A DNA stretch of 64,000 nt, taken from positions 43,927-107,926 of the forward strand of contig JAJDAJ010000017.1 of the NCBI GenBank assembly GCA_029261925.1. The letters run 5' to 3'. The translations under genes and the position numbers were made by a program. Every line of letters starts with the position of its first letter. The first letter of the stretch is position 1. Origin of the DNA: Deltaproteobacteria bacterium. GTDB lineage: Bacteria; Myxococcota_A; UBA9160; SZUA-336. A model generated the notes under the pieces. The model was not told where the DNA came from. It did no database searches and was given only the letters and a program-made list of their open reading frames with translations. Shown in pieces: positions 16,809 to 24,979 of the stretch.

Positions 16809-17612
16809 TCACGACGGCGCCTTCTTCCGCAGCATCCCCGCGAGGTTCGCCTGGAACGCCGGCTCGTCGAAGGATTCCGTCTCGCGAGCGAGCGCGTCGT
16901 CGAGCAGCGAGTCGACCGCGCTCCTGAGCGCGTGGTTCAGCAGCGCCTTCGTTTCCCGGACGGACTGGCGGGGCAGGGCGGCCAGCCGCTCGGCCAGCTC
17001 CACGGCCGTGGCCAGTGACTCGCCCTTCGGCACGATCCGGTTCGCCAGGCCGATCTCGAGGGCCCGGGCTGCCGGGAGTCGATCGCCCAGCAGGATGAAC
17101 TCCTTCGCGCGCAGCAGGCCGGTGAGCAGGGGCCAGGTGAGGCCGCCCCCATCCGCCGCGACCAGCCCGAGCGCCACGTGGGGATCGGCGAAGAAGGCCT
17201 GCTCCTCCATCACGACGATGTCGCACATCGAGGCCAGGCTGCAGCCCAGGCCGACGGCCGGGCCGTTGACCGCAGCGATGATGGGCACCGGCACCGAGGT
17301 CATTTCCTTCACGATCTCCGCGGCCTCGGCCATCACGTCGCCGCGGAGCGAGGTGTCGGAGGTCATGCGATCCAGGAGCTCGAGGTCGCCACCGCCGGAG
17401 AAGGCCTTGCCCGCTCCGGTCAGGACGATCGCGCCCACCCCGGCGTCGGCCGAGAGCTCGGACCAGATCCGGGCGAGCCGGCCGTGGAGCGCCGGGTTGG
17501 CCGCGTTGAGGGCCTCGGGCCGGTTCAGGGTGAGGATCCGCACCGCCCCGCGTGCCTCCACCAGCAGCTCCTGGCCGGAGCCTCCCCCGGCGGTCCCCTT
17601 CTCTGCCATCAT
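16809..17612 (-). CDS. Crotonase-fold enoyl-CoA hydratase/isomerase-like protein lacking both hydratase glutamates
   Basis: 267-aa crotonase-superfamily protein. LTLNRPEALNAANP and the FSGGGDLELLD oxyanion loop are typical. In AVGLGCSLASMCD the first catalytic Glu is Ser, and in FFADPHVALGL the second falls on His. It is therefore unlikely to be a classical hydratase; related actinobacterial proteins in lipid loci share this pattern, and their reaction is unproven. GGAGG lies about 10 bases before ATG 17612 (a second ATG at 17609 is possible). It is divergent from the acyl-CoA synthetase operon at 17803 and may act on its product. Confidence 0.87.
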   Translation of the reverse strand: MMAEKGTAGGGSGQELLVEARGAVRILTLNRPEALNAANPALHGRLARIWSELSADAGVGAIVLTGAGKAFSGGGDLELLDRMTSDTSLRGDVMAEAAEIVKEMTSVPVPIIAAVNGPAVGLGCSLASMCDIVVMEEQAFFADPHVALGLVAADGGGLTWPLLTGLLRAKEFILLGDRLPAARALEIGLANRIVPKGESLATAVELAERLAALPRQSVRETKALLNHALRSAVDSLLDDALARETESFDEPAFQANLAGMLRKKAPS

Positions 17613-17802
17613 CGTGATGAGCCCTCCGTTCGGCCGGCGTTCTCGGCCAGGTTGCGACGTCGACCAGCATAGAAGACGCGGACCGGGTGCGGGTCCTTCA
17701 GCGGGGCGGCGGCGGCTCGTGACGACATCCCGCGGTCCGGCCGGGCGCGCCGACGGGTGGCCGGCCCGCGCAGCGGCGCCATGGAAAGGCGCGGAGGAGC
17801 AG

Positions 17803-19452
17803 ATGGAAGCGATGCAGCCCGTACCCTTCCGCAACTGGTTCCTCGATCGTGTCGAGGACGATCACACCGCGATCCTGTTCGAGGATCAGTCCTGGAGCTA
17901 CCGCGAGGCCGTGCAGGCCGGTGCAGAGCGGGCCGCCTTCATGCTCGCCGGACGCGGGGCAGGGCCGCTGCACGTCGGGGTTCTCCTCGAGAACGTGCCG
18001 GAGTTCTGGTTCTGGCTGGCCGCCGCAGCGCTCTCGGGCGGGGTCGTGGTCGGGATCAACCCGACGCGGCGCGGAGCCGAGCTGGCGCGCGACATCCAGC
18101 ACACGGACTGCCAGTGGATCGTCACGGAGCAGAAGCACCGCGAGCTGCTCGAGGGGATGGAGCTCGAGGCGCCGATCCTGGAGATCGACGGGGATGCGTA
18201 TGCATCGGTGCTCGCGCCCTTCGCGGGAGCGCCGGTCCCCGACGTCGACGTCGCCCCGGACGACTGCATGCTGCTCATCTTCACCTCGGGAACGAGCGGA
18301 TCGCCGAAGGCCGTGATCTGCAGCCAGCGCAAGGTGTCGCTCTCCGCGCAGAACGTCGCCCGCATCGCCCGGCTCGACCGGCAGACCGTGTCCTACGTGG
18401 CGATGCCCATGTTCCACAGCAACTGCCTGTTCATGGGCTGGGGCCCGGCGATCGTGGCGGGCGGGACCACGGTGCTGCGGCGACGCTTCTCCGCGTCGTC
18501 CGCGCTTCCGGACATCCGCCGCTACGGGTGCAACTACTTCAGCTACGTCGGGAAGCCGCTCTCGTACATCCTCGCGCAGCCCGAGCGGCCCGACGATGCG
18601 GACAACCCGCTCACGCTGGTCTTCGGGAACGAGGCGGCAGACCTGGACATCGAGCGCTTCAGCAAGCGCTTCGACGTGCCGGTCCTCGACGCCTACGGCT
18701 CGACCGAGGGCGGCGCCGTGGTCTCGCGGGTCGCGGGAATGCCGAAGGGCTCCCTCGGGCGGGGTGCCCCCGAGCTCAAGATCCTGGACCCGGAGACGGG
18801 GCAGGAGTGTCCGCCCGCCGTCCTCGATGCGCAGGGGCGGCTTCGCAACGCCGAGGAGGCGATCGGTGAGCTCGTGAACACCGCGGGCGTGGCGCTCTTC
18901 GAGGGCTACTACAGGAACGACGAGGCCAACGAGAAGCGCACGCGGCACGGCTGGTACTGGACGGGAGATCTCGCCTACCGGGACGCCGACGGGTTCATCT
19001 ACTTCGCGGGTCGCGACTTCGAGTGGCTGCGCGTGGACGGCGAGAACTTCTCCGCGGCGCCGATCGAGCGGATCCTCGCGCGCTATCCCGGCGTGGTGCT
19101 CGCGGCCGTCTACGCGGTGCCGGACGAGGGGGTGGGCGATCAGGTGATGGCCGCCCTCGAGATGCGGGATCCCGGGGCCTTCGACCCCGACGCCTTCGAC
19201 GCGTTCCTCGCGGAGCAGGCGGACCTGGGGACCAAGTGGACCCCACGCTACGTGAGAATCAGTCTCGCGCTTCCGGTGACGCAGACCAGCAAGGTGCAGA
19301 AGCGCCAGCTCCGCTCCGAGCGCTGGGAGTGCGAGGATCCCGTCTGGTTCAGGTCGGCGAAGGCCGACGGTCTCCGGCGCCTGGAGCCCGGGGATCGAGA
19401 GGCGCTCCGTGCCGCATTCGCGGCGCGCGGACGCGAGTCGCTGCTCGTCTGA
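17803..19452 (+). CDS. AMP-forming acyl-CoA synthetase (FadD17/FATP-like)
   Basis: ANL-superfamily adenylate-forming ligase, 549 aa, activating a carboxylic acid to its CoA thioester using ATP. The phosphate-binding loop is IFTSGTSGSPKAV (about residues 161-173), and the A5 motif is YGSTEGG. A WYWTGDLAYRDADGF motif is followed by the hinge and WLRVDGENFSAAPIE, typical of very-long-chain and steroid-type ligases. The A10 Lys lies in TQTSKVQKRQL. GGAGGAG at 17793-17799 precedes ATG 17803. It heads a six-gene plus-strand run (to 23251) with two SnoaL-like proteins, two SDRs and an LLM enzyme. The substrate is likely bulky and hydrophobic (inference). Confidence 0.92.
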   Translation: MEAMQPVPFRNWFLDRVEDDHTAILFEDQSWSYREAVQAGAERAAFMLAGRGAGPLHVGVLLENVPEFWFWLAAAALSGGVVVGINPTRRGAELARDIQHTDCQWIVTEQKHRELLEGMELEAPILEIDGDAYASVLAPFAGAPVPDVDVAPDDCMLLIFTSGTSGSPKAVICSQRKVSLSAQNVARIARLDRQTVSYVAMPMFHSNCLFMGWGPAIVAGGTTVLRRRFSASSALPDIRRYGCNYFSYVGKPLSYILAQPERPDDADNPLTLVFGNEAADLDIERFSKRFDVPVLDAYGSTEGGAVVSRVAGMPKGSLGRGAPELKILDPETGQECPPAVLDAQGRLRNAEEAIGELVNTAGVALFEGYYRNDEANEKRTRHGWYWTGDLAYRDADGFIYFAGRDFEWLRVDGENFSAAPIERILARYPGVVLAAVYAVPDEGVGDQVMAALEMRDPGAFDPDAFDAFLAEQADLGTKWTPRYVRISLALPVTQTSKVQKRQLRSERWECEDPVWFRSAKADGLRRLEPGDREALRAAFAARGRESLLV

Positions 19453-19480
19453 GCGAGCTGCAGTTCACCAGGAGAATTCC

Positions 19481-19882
19481 ATGCGCCCGACACCCGAGGA
19501 CCAGGTGGCCATCACCGATCTGCTGGCCCGGTACTGCCTGACTCTCGACCTCGACGACGTGGACGGCTGGGTCGCCCTGTTCATGCCGGACGCCAGCTAC
19601 GAGGTGTACGGGCGGTCCTGGGACGGGCACGAGGGACTGCGTCGCATGGTGGGGGCGGCTCCGGGGGGCCTGCACCTGGGGGGCCCGCCCGTGATCGACA
19701 TGATCGACGCCGATCGCGCCCGGACCACGCGGAACCTGCTCTTCATCGACCGGTCCGACGGCATCTCGCGCAGCGCCGTGTACGTCGACGAGCTGCGAAG
19801 AACCGACGACGGCTGGCGCATCGTACACTGCCGGGCGCGCTTCATCGTCGCCGATGGCCTGAGCGATCGACCCGAGCGCTGA
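19481..19882 (+). CDS. SnoaL-like/NTF2-fold protein
   Basis: 133-aa cone-shaped alpha+beta protein of the SnoaL-4 type. The opening helix VAITDLLARYCLTLD, the LFMPDASYEVYG strand, and a final DDGWRIVHCRARFI strand are the usual landmarks. The family includes steroid isomerases, dehydratases and polyketide cyclases, and a catalytic Asp/His pair cannot be assigned confidently. AGGAG at 19470-19474 is six bases before ATG 19481. It is followed 27 bases later by a second family member, so the pair may form a heterodimer (inference), as NTF2-like hydratases in steroid catabolism do. Confidence 0.85.
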   Translation: MRPTPEDQVAITDLLARYCLTLDLDDVDGWVALFMPDASYEVYGRSWDGHEGLRRMVGAAPGGLHLGGPPVIDMIDADRARTTRNLLFIDRSDGISRSAVYVDELRRTDDGWRIVHCRARFIVADGLSDRPER

Positions 19883-19909
19883 GGTCGGAACATCTGCAGC
19901 ACAAAGGCG

Positions 19910-20359
19910 ATGCTCGTGGACACATCCTCCGTGCAGGACCAGCTGGAGATCCGCCAGATCCTGGCCCGGTACTGCCACCACTGTGACGACGCCGACTTCG
20001 GGGCGCTGGTCTCGCTCTTCGCCGCCGACGGTGAGTTCGTCTACGGCGGCAGGGCCTCCCGGGGCAGCGACGAGCTGCTCGCCTTCTTCGAGAAGGCACA
20101 GGGTCGGGCGCGGCAGCGGGGCAAGCACCTGACGCTCAACACCGTGGTGGACGTGGTGGGAGACCGCGCCACGGGTCTGTCGGACTTCCTGTTCATCCAG
20201 CTGGTCGACGGCGTGGTCACGCCCGCGATCACGGGCCGCTACCGCGACCTGCTGGTCCGTCGGGAGGGGAGCTGGCGGATCGCACGGCGCGAGGCCCTGC
20301 CGATGGATGCCCCGGGTTCGGTGCCGATGAGGCCGGGCAGCGTGTCGGGGCCGGGATGA
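19910..20359 (+). CDS. SnoaL-like/NTF2-fold protein, tandem paralogue
   Basis: 149-aa SnoaL-like protein, related to its upstream neighbour through the LEIRQILARYCHHCDD helix and the LFAADGEFVYGG strand, with the closing EGSWRIARREALP strand. A short Pro/Gly-rich tail follows the fold. The stop TGA overlaps the ATG of the SDR gene (ATGA at 20356-20359), so it is translationally coupled to that oxidoreductase. AAAGG precedes ATG 19910. Role likely as a small isomerase, hydratase or subunit in the same pathway as the acyl-CoA synthetase. Confidence 0.84.
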   Translation: MLVDTSSVQDQLEIRQILARYCHHCDDADFGALVSLFAADGEFVYGGRASRGSDELLAFFEKAQGRARQRGKHLTLNTVVDVVGDRATGLSDFLFIQLVDGVVTPAITGRYRDLLVRREGSWRIARREALPMDAPGSVPMRPGSVSGPG

Positions 20360-21102
20360 GGCTACAGGGACGGATCGCGCTCGTGACGGGTGGCGGGGCC
20401 GGCATCGGCCGGGCGACGTCCCTGCGCTTCGCGAACGAGGGGGCGGCCGTGGTCGTCTCGGACATCGACGAGGGCGCCGCGCGCGCGGTCGCCGCCGAGA
20501 TCGAGGCCGCCGGCGGGTCCGCGCTGGGAATGCGCGCCGACGCCGCGAACGTCGACGAGACCGCGTCCCTGGTGGCTGCCGCGGTCGGGCGCTTCGGCGC
20601 GCTCCACATCCTGGTCAACAACGCGGGCCTGCCCTCGACGCACGCGGAGGGTACCGAGCTGGAGCGCTGGGACCTCGGTATCGAGCAGACGCTCTCGTCG
20701 GCCTACCGGACGACCTCGCAGGTCCTGCCCGAGCTGATCCGGGCGGGGGGCGGGGCCATCGTCAACATCTGCTCGATCGCCGGCAATCGCGTCGCCCTCG
20801 GGCCGGCGTGGTACGCGAGCGCGAAGGCCGGGCTCGGCGGGCTGACCCGCTCGCTCGCGGCGAGTCAGGGACGGCACGGCGTACGCGTCAATGCGCTCTG
20901 CCTGGGCGTGATCGCGACGCAGCGCGCTCGCTTCATCCGCGAGGATCCCGCCGCGATCCGGATGTTCGAGCAGCGGACGCCGCGGGGCCGGATCGGCGAG
21001 CCCGGGGAGGTGGCCGCGGCCGCGCTCTTCCTCGCCTCCGACGACGCCTCGCTGATCACCGGACAGGTTCTCATCGCCGACGCGGGCTTCACGGTGACGT
21101 GA
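20356..21102 (+). CDS. SDR-family NAD(P)-dependent oxidoreductase
   Basis: Classical SDR of 248 aa. The cofactor motif TGGGAGIG is at residues 11-18. NNAG follows, then the active-site Ser in NICSIAG and Tyr/Lys in YASAK. The C-terminal LITGQVLIADAGFTV closes the fold normally. The Asp after the second strand (VVVSDID) suggests NAD(H) rather than NADP(H). It overlaps the SnoaL-like gene by 4 bases and precedes the long LLM gene by 30 bases. A hydroxyacyl-CoA or alcohol dehydrogenase role in the 17803-23251 run is inferred. Confidence 0.92.
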   Translation: MRLQGRIALVTGGGAGIGRATSLRFANEGAAVVVSDIDEGAARAVAAEIEAAGGSALGMRADAANVDETASLVAAAVGRFGALHILVNNAGLPSTHAEGTELERWDLGIEQTLSSAYRTTSQVLPELIRAGGGAIVNICSIAGNRVALGPAWYASAKAGLGGLTRSLAASQGRHGVRVNALCLGVIATQRARFIREDPAAIRMFEQRTPRGRIGEPGEVAAAALFLASDDASLITGQVLIADAGFTVT

Positions 21103-21132
21103 GCACGTGGCGGCACTGCAAGGAGTGCGCAG

Positions 21133-22503
21133 ATGATCGAGGTCGGAGTCTTCCACAACGGCGCCAGCGAGCTGCCCGTCATCGAGTCGGCCGACGGCAA
21201 GCTCGTCCTGACCGACGGCTCGCTCAAGGACGTCCACGAGAGCTGCCAGCGCACCGTGCTCAACCAGGTCCGCCAGGGCATCCTCGCGGACAGGCTCGGC
21301 TACGACTACTGGTTCCAGACCGAGCACCACTTCCAGGTCGAGGGGGCGGAGTTCAGCCCGAACCCGCTGCTGAGCGAGATGGCCATCGCGACCAACACCC
21401 GGCGCATCCGCCTCGGGCAGGCCGCGAACATCATCACCTGGCACAATCCGCTGCGCTTCGCCGAGCAGGTCGCGATGCTCGACATCATAAGCGGCGGTCG
21501 CGTGGAGTGTGGCATCGGGCGCGGCTACCAGCCGCGCGAGAACGAGACCTTCGGCAAGCCCTTCGGCTCCACGATCCAGGACCAGGAGCGCAACCGCGTG
21601 GCCTTCCAGGAGGCCTACGACATCATCATCAAGGCCTGGACGCAGCCCTCGTTCTCGCACCTGGGGGAGTTCTTCTCGATCCCGCCGAGCTACACCAAGT
21701 GGAACCACGACCAGACCATCGCGTTCTTCTCGAGGGACAAGGTGGAGCGGAACGTCGAGGACATCCTCAAGCTGGGCGCGCCCGACATGTACGCCGCAGG
21801 CAACCGCGTGCAGGCCACGACGACCACGCTGAGGGAGATCAGCGTCTTCCCGCAGCCGCTGCAGAAGCCCTACCCGCAGCTCTGGGAGCCGCTCACCAGC
21901 CCGCGGTCGATCCGCTGGGCCGCGGAGCGGGGGCTCAACGGCTACTTCGTCGCCGAGCCCAATCCCCAGCTGCGCGAGAAGATCGACCTGTACTACGAGA
22001 CCGCCGAGAAGTGCGGCTGGCCCGACCGCCTGAACCGCGGGTCGTTCAAGCACGGCTGGGACTGCGAGAAGCGCCGCGGGATCGTGACCGCGCGCTACAC
22101 GCACCTGCTGCTGCCGGGGCAGGATCGCGATCGCGAGCTCGAGCGCTTCAAGCGGGCGCTGGAGCTTCAGTGGGACTACTACGGCCCGTTCGGCTTCGCG
22201 GCCCTGATCACGGGCGATCCCGACATCCGCGTCACCGGCGACATGCTGATCGACCAGGAGGTCGCCATCTTCGGCACGCCCGACGAGGTCGGCGAGAAGA
22301 TCCTGCGCATCAAGGACGTCTGCGGCTACGAGGACTTCATGTTCCACAGCTGGTTCGAGAAGGGCGGCTTCACCGGAGACGAGGTCGAGACGCAGATGCA
22401 GTACTTCGCCGAGGAGGTCCTGCCGGGGCTGCGCTCGGCCTGCGGCGGTTCGCCGGAGCGGTCGACGGCGGACGTACCGAGCTTCGACGACGTGCGGGCC
22501 TGA
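21133..22503 (+). CDS. LLM-class F420/flavin-dependent oxidoreductase, long form
   Basis: Luciferase-like protein of 456 aa, about 100 residues longer than typical. Conserved elements are YWFQTEHHF, the IRLGQAANIITWHNPLR strand-3 region and SGGRVECGIGRGYQPRE (cofactor region). The extra length comes from an insertion around residues 160-240 (YTKWNHDQTIAFFSRDKVE...), which may shape the substrate pocket, and from a C-terminal tail. AGGAG at 21121-21125 stands 7 bases before ATG 21133. The downstream SDR starts 1 base after its stop. The insertion-bearing form is shared with no other LLM gene here. F420 or FMN use cannot be separated by eye. Confidence 0.88.
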   Translation: MIEVGVFHNGASELPVIESADGKLVLTDGSLKDVHESCQRTVLNQVRQGILADRLGYDYWFQTEHHFQVEGAEFSPNPLLSEMAIATNTRRIRLGQAANIITWHNPLRFAEQVAMLDIISGGRVECGIGRGYQPRENETFGKPFGSTIQDQERNRVAFQEAYDIIIKAWTQPSFSHLGEFFSIPPSYTKWNHDQTIAFFSRDKVERNVEDILKLGAPDMYAAGNRVQATTTTLREISVFPQPLQKPYPQLWEPLTSPRSIRWAAERGLNGYFVAEPNPQLREKIDLYYETAEKCGWPDRLNRGSFKHGWDCEKRRGIVTARYTHLLLPGQDRDRELERFKRALELQWDYYGPFGFAALITGDPDIRVTGDMLIDQEVAIFGTPDEVGEKILRIKDVCGYEDFMFHSWFEKGGFTGDEVETQMQYFAEEVLPGLRSACGGSPERSTADVPSFDDVRA

Positions 22504-22504
22504 G

Positions 22505-23251
22505 ATGAGCTTCCAGGATCGAGTCGCCGTGGTGACGGGTGCCGCCTCGGGAATCGGCAGGCAGACGGCGGAGGCCCTGGCGCGAGCCGGGGCCGCGGTC
22601 GCACTGGTCGATATCGATCTCGAGGGGGCGGCCCGGGCCGCCAAGGAGATCGAGTCCGCCGGGGGGAGCGCGAGCGCCCACGGGGCCGATCTGTCGGACG
22701 TCGCCGCGACCCGCGAGCTGCTCCGCGGCATCGCCCGGGATCGTGGTCGGCTCGACATCCTCGCGAACATCGCGGCGATCTACCCGAGGATGCCCACGCT
22801 CGAGCTGACCGAGGAGCACTGGGACCGCATGCTCGACCTGAACCTGCGCGGGGTCTTCTTCGCCTGCCAGGAGGCGATCCGGCTGATGCTCCCGCGCGGC
22901 AGCGGCGCGATCGTGAACATTGCCTCCGGCGCCGCGTTCTTCCCGATCGCGGGTCTCGCCGCGTACGCCGCGTCGAAGGCCGGGCTGATCGCCGCGACCC
23001 GCGTGCTGGCCCTGGAGACGGCGCGAACCGGCATCCGCATCAACACCGTCGCGCCCGGGCCCACCGAGACCGAGGGCATCGACGACATCTTCACGGAGGA
23101 GCAGCGCCGGGAGCTGGCCGACGCGATGGCGCCCGGGCGCTGGCGGGTCCCCGGCGAGATCGCCGACGCGATCGTCTACCTGTGCTCCGACGCCGCTCGC
23201 GGCGTGCACGGCGCCGTGCTCAACGTCAACGGCGGCAGCTACATGCCCTAG
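22505..23251 (+). CDS. SDR-family NAD(P)-dependent oxidoreductase
   Basis: Classical SDR, 248 aa. TGAASGIG is the cofactor motif. The usual NNAG appears as ANIA. Active-site residues are Ser in NIASGAA and Tyr/Lys in YAASK. The ALVDID stretch with an acidic residue after strand 2 favours NAD(H). It ends the plus-strand run that begins at 17803, starting one base after the LLM stop. Its stop converges on the next SDR with a 9-base gap and no clear terminator hairpin. Confidence 0.91.
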   Translation: MSFQDRVAVVTGAASGIGRQTAEALARAGAAVALVDIDLEGAARAAKEIESAGGSASAHGADLSDVAATRELLRGIARDRGRLDILANIAAIYPRMPTLELTEEHWDRMLDLNLRGVFFACQEAIRLMLPRGSGAIVNIASGAAFFPIAGLAAYAASKAGLIAATRVLALETARTGIRINTVAPGPTETEGIDDIFTEEQRRELADAMAPGRWRVPGEIADAIVYLCSDAARGVHGAVLNVNGGSYMP

Positions 23252-23260
23252 GTTTGCCGG

Positions 23261-24025
23261 CTACTCGACTCCCTGGAGCACGTGGCCCGCGGTCATCCCG
23301 CCGTCGGCGACGAACTCCGAGCCCGTGGAGTACGACGACTCGTCCGATGCCAGGAAGAGCACCAGGCTGGCGATCTCGCCGGGCTCGGCCATGCGCCGCA
23401 TCGGCGTGCCGCTCATGATCTGCTCGGTGCCGCTGGCCGTGGCCTCGTCGCCGAGGATCATCGGCGTGGCGACGCCCCCGGGGTGCACGCTGTTGACCCG
23501 GATCCCGTCGGGCGCAAGCTCCAGGGCCGCCGTCTTGGTCATGCCGCGGACGGCCCACTTGGTCGAGACGTACGACACCATGTGGGAGATGCCCTCGAGG
23601 CCGGCGTTCGAGGAGACGTTGACGATGGAGCCGCCTCCCGCCGCGCGCAGCGCCGGGATGACGGTCTTCATGCCGAGGAAGACACCGAGCTGGTTGACGT
23701 GAACCACCCGCATGAAGTCCTCGACGCGCGTCTGCTCGAGGCTCTCGGTGTGCAGGATGCCGGCGTTGTTGACCAGCACGTCGAGGCGCCCGAAGCGCCC
23801 CGTCGCCGCGGCGACGATCGACTGCCAGTCCTGCTCGCGCGTCACGTCGAGGTGCTGGTACAGCGCGGCGTCCCCCAGGCCGACGGCGACCTTCTCGCCG
23901 GCCTCGTCGAGCACGTCGCCCAGCACGACTCGCGCGCCCTCCGACACGAAGAGCCGCGCCTCGGCCTCTCCCTGACCCCTGGCCGCACCGGTGATCAGTG
24001 CCACCTTCCCGTCGAGTCGTCCCAT
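23261..24025 (-). CDS. SDR-family NAD(P)-dependent oxidoreductase (3-alpha/20-beta-HSD-like)
   Basis: Classical SDR, 254 aa. TGAARGQG, then NNAG, Ser in NVSSNAG and Tyr/Lys in YVSTK. The TGAARGQGxAxA wording and the NSVHPGGVATPM segment resemble 3-alpha/20-beta-hydroxysteroid dehydrogenase-like SDRs, although the substrate cannot be stated. AGGAGG lies 7 bases before ATG 24025, which is preferred to an in-frame extension to 24058. TAGACT at 24046-24051 on the minus strand is a likely -10. It is transcribed toward the 17803 run. Confidence 0.92.
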   Translation of the reverse strand: MGRLDGKVALITGAARGQGEAEARLFVSEGARVVLGDVLDEAGEKVAVGLGDAALYQHLDVTREQDWQSIVAAATGRFGRLDVLVNNAGILHTESLEQTRVEDFMRVVHVNQLGVFLGMKTVIPALRAAGGGSIVNVSSNAGLEGISHMVSYVSTKWAVRGMTKTAALELAPDGIRVNSVHPGGVATPMILGDEATASGTEQIMSGTPMRRMAEPGEIASLVLFLASDESSYSTGSEFVADGGMTAGHVLQGVE

Positions 24026-24045
24026 GCTTCGCCTCCTCGGCCGCG

Positions 24046-24051
24046 AGTCTA
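24046..24051 (-). promoter_or_regulatory. TAGACT -10-like hexamer
   Basis: TAGACT on the minus strand lies 20 bases upstream of ATG 24025, with AGGAGG between. The same hexamer recurs before the starts at 40914, 45329 and 49303. No -35 match is visible. Confidence 0.4.
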
Positions 24052-24118
24052 CGCCCACGATGCGATCCGGTGCACGGTCAAGCCGACGGCGCTTCCCGCC
24101 AGGGCTCGCCTCGCCGCT

Positions 24119-24979
24119 TCAGGGCGCCTGGCCGGCCGTCGCCCGGAGAGCCGCGAAGAAGTCGAAATCCTCGAGCAGCTGCTGCTGCCGTCGCTCGACC
24201 GCGGACCGCAGCTCCGGATGCGTCAGGATGTGCAGGCGGCCGGCGCGGATTCCGGCGACGACGATGGGGCCGACCTGCCGCGCGGACATGACCTCGCCAC
24301 GCCCCGCCGGGGGTGTGGACCGCGGCTCCGGGAGCTTCCCTCCGTATCGATCGGGCCGGTTGCGAGCCGACGTCGCGGACAGGTTCGACTGCACCATGCC
24401 CGGACAGAGCACGGAGACGCCGATGCCGGCGGGCTGCAGCTCGCCCCGCAGCATCTCGGTGTAGGCCACGACGGCGTGCTTGGTCGTGGTGTAGGCGCCG
24501 ATGTGCCGCGGCATCTCGCTGGAGAAGGGCAGCGTCACCAGGCCCGCCATCGATGCGGTGTTGACGATGTGCGCCTGTCCGGGGTGATCTCGCAGCTCGG
24601 GAAGGAATGCATCGACGGTCCGCACGATGCTCAGGAATCCGAAGTCGAGGAACCAGCTCCAGTCCCGGTCGGTCAGCTCGGAGAGCGGCGAGTCATGGGC
24701 GACTCCCACGTTGTTCGACAGGACGTTGACCTCGCCGTACTCGTGCGTGGCGCTCGCCACCAGGCGATCCAGGGACGCGCGGTCGGTCGCGTCGACATGG
24801 AGCGCGAGCGCGCGGCCGCCGCCGGATCTGATCTGCTCCGCGACGCGCTGCGCGGAGGCCAGCTCGATGTCGGCCACGACGACCTGGACGCCCGCGTCGG
24901 CGAGGCCCAGCGCGATCCCCATGCCGATTCCGCTGCCGCCTCCGGTGACGACTGCCGTCGTGCCGTGCAGCTCCCTCAT
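24119..24979 (-). CDS. SDR-family oxidoreductase with C-terminal extension
   Basis: 286-aa SDR. TGGGSGIG, NNVG in place of NNAG, active-site Ser in NTASMAG and Tyr/Lys in YTTTK. The region after the active site is longer than usual: a loop with ATSARNRPDRYGGK and a C-terminal helix rich in Gln/Glu (RRQQQLLEDFDFF), a form common in SDRs of lipid loci. Its ATG overlaps the TGA of the upstream SDR (24976-24979), so the two SDRs are co-translated. They may act consecutively or as one complex (inference). Confidence 0.9.
   Translation of the reverse strand: MRELHGTTAVVTGGGSGIGMGIALGLADAGVQVVVADIELASAQRVAEQIRSGGGRALALHVDATDRASLDRLVASATHEYGEVNVLSNNVGVAHDSPLSELTDRDWSWFLDFGFLSIVRTVDAFLPELRDHPGQAHIVNTASMAGLVTLPFSSEMPRHIGAYTTTKHAVVAYTEMLRGELQPAGIGVSVLCPGMVQSNLSATSARNRPDRYGGKLPEPRSTPPAGRGEVMSARQVGPIVVAGIRAGRLHILTHPELRSAVERRQQQLLEDFDFFAALRATAGQAP

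Noticed and set aside
15667..17802. In-frame extension upstream of the acyl-CoA synthetase
   Set aside because: It is antisense to the LLM and crotonase genes; ATG 17803 has GGAGGAG directly upstream.
20362..22770. Minus-strand ORF of 802 codons opposite the SDR and LLM genes
   Set aside because: Shadow of two clearly conserved plus-strand proteins.
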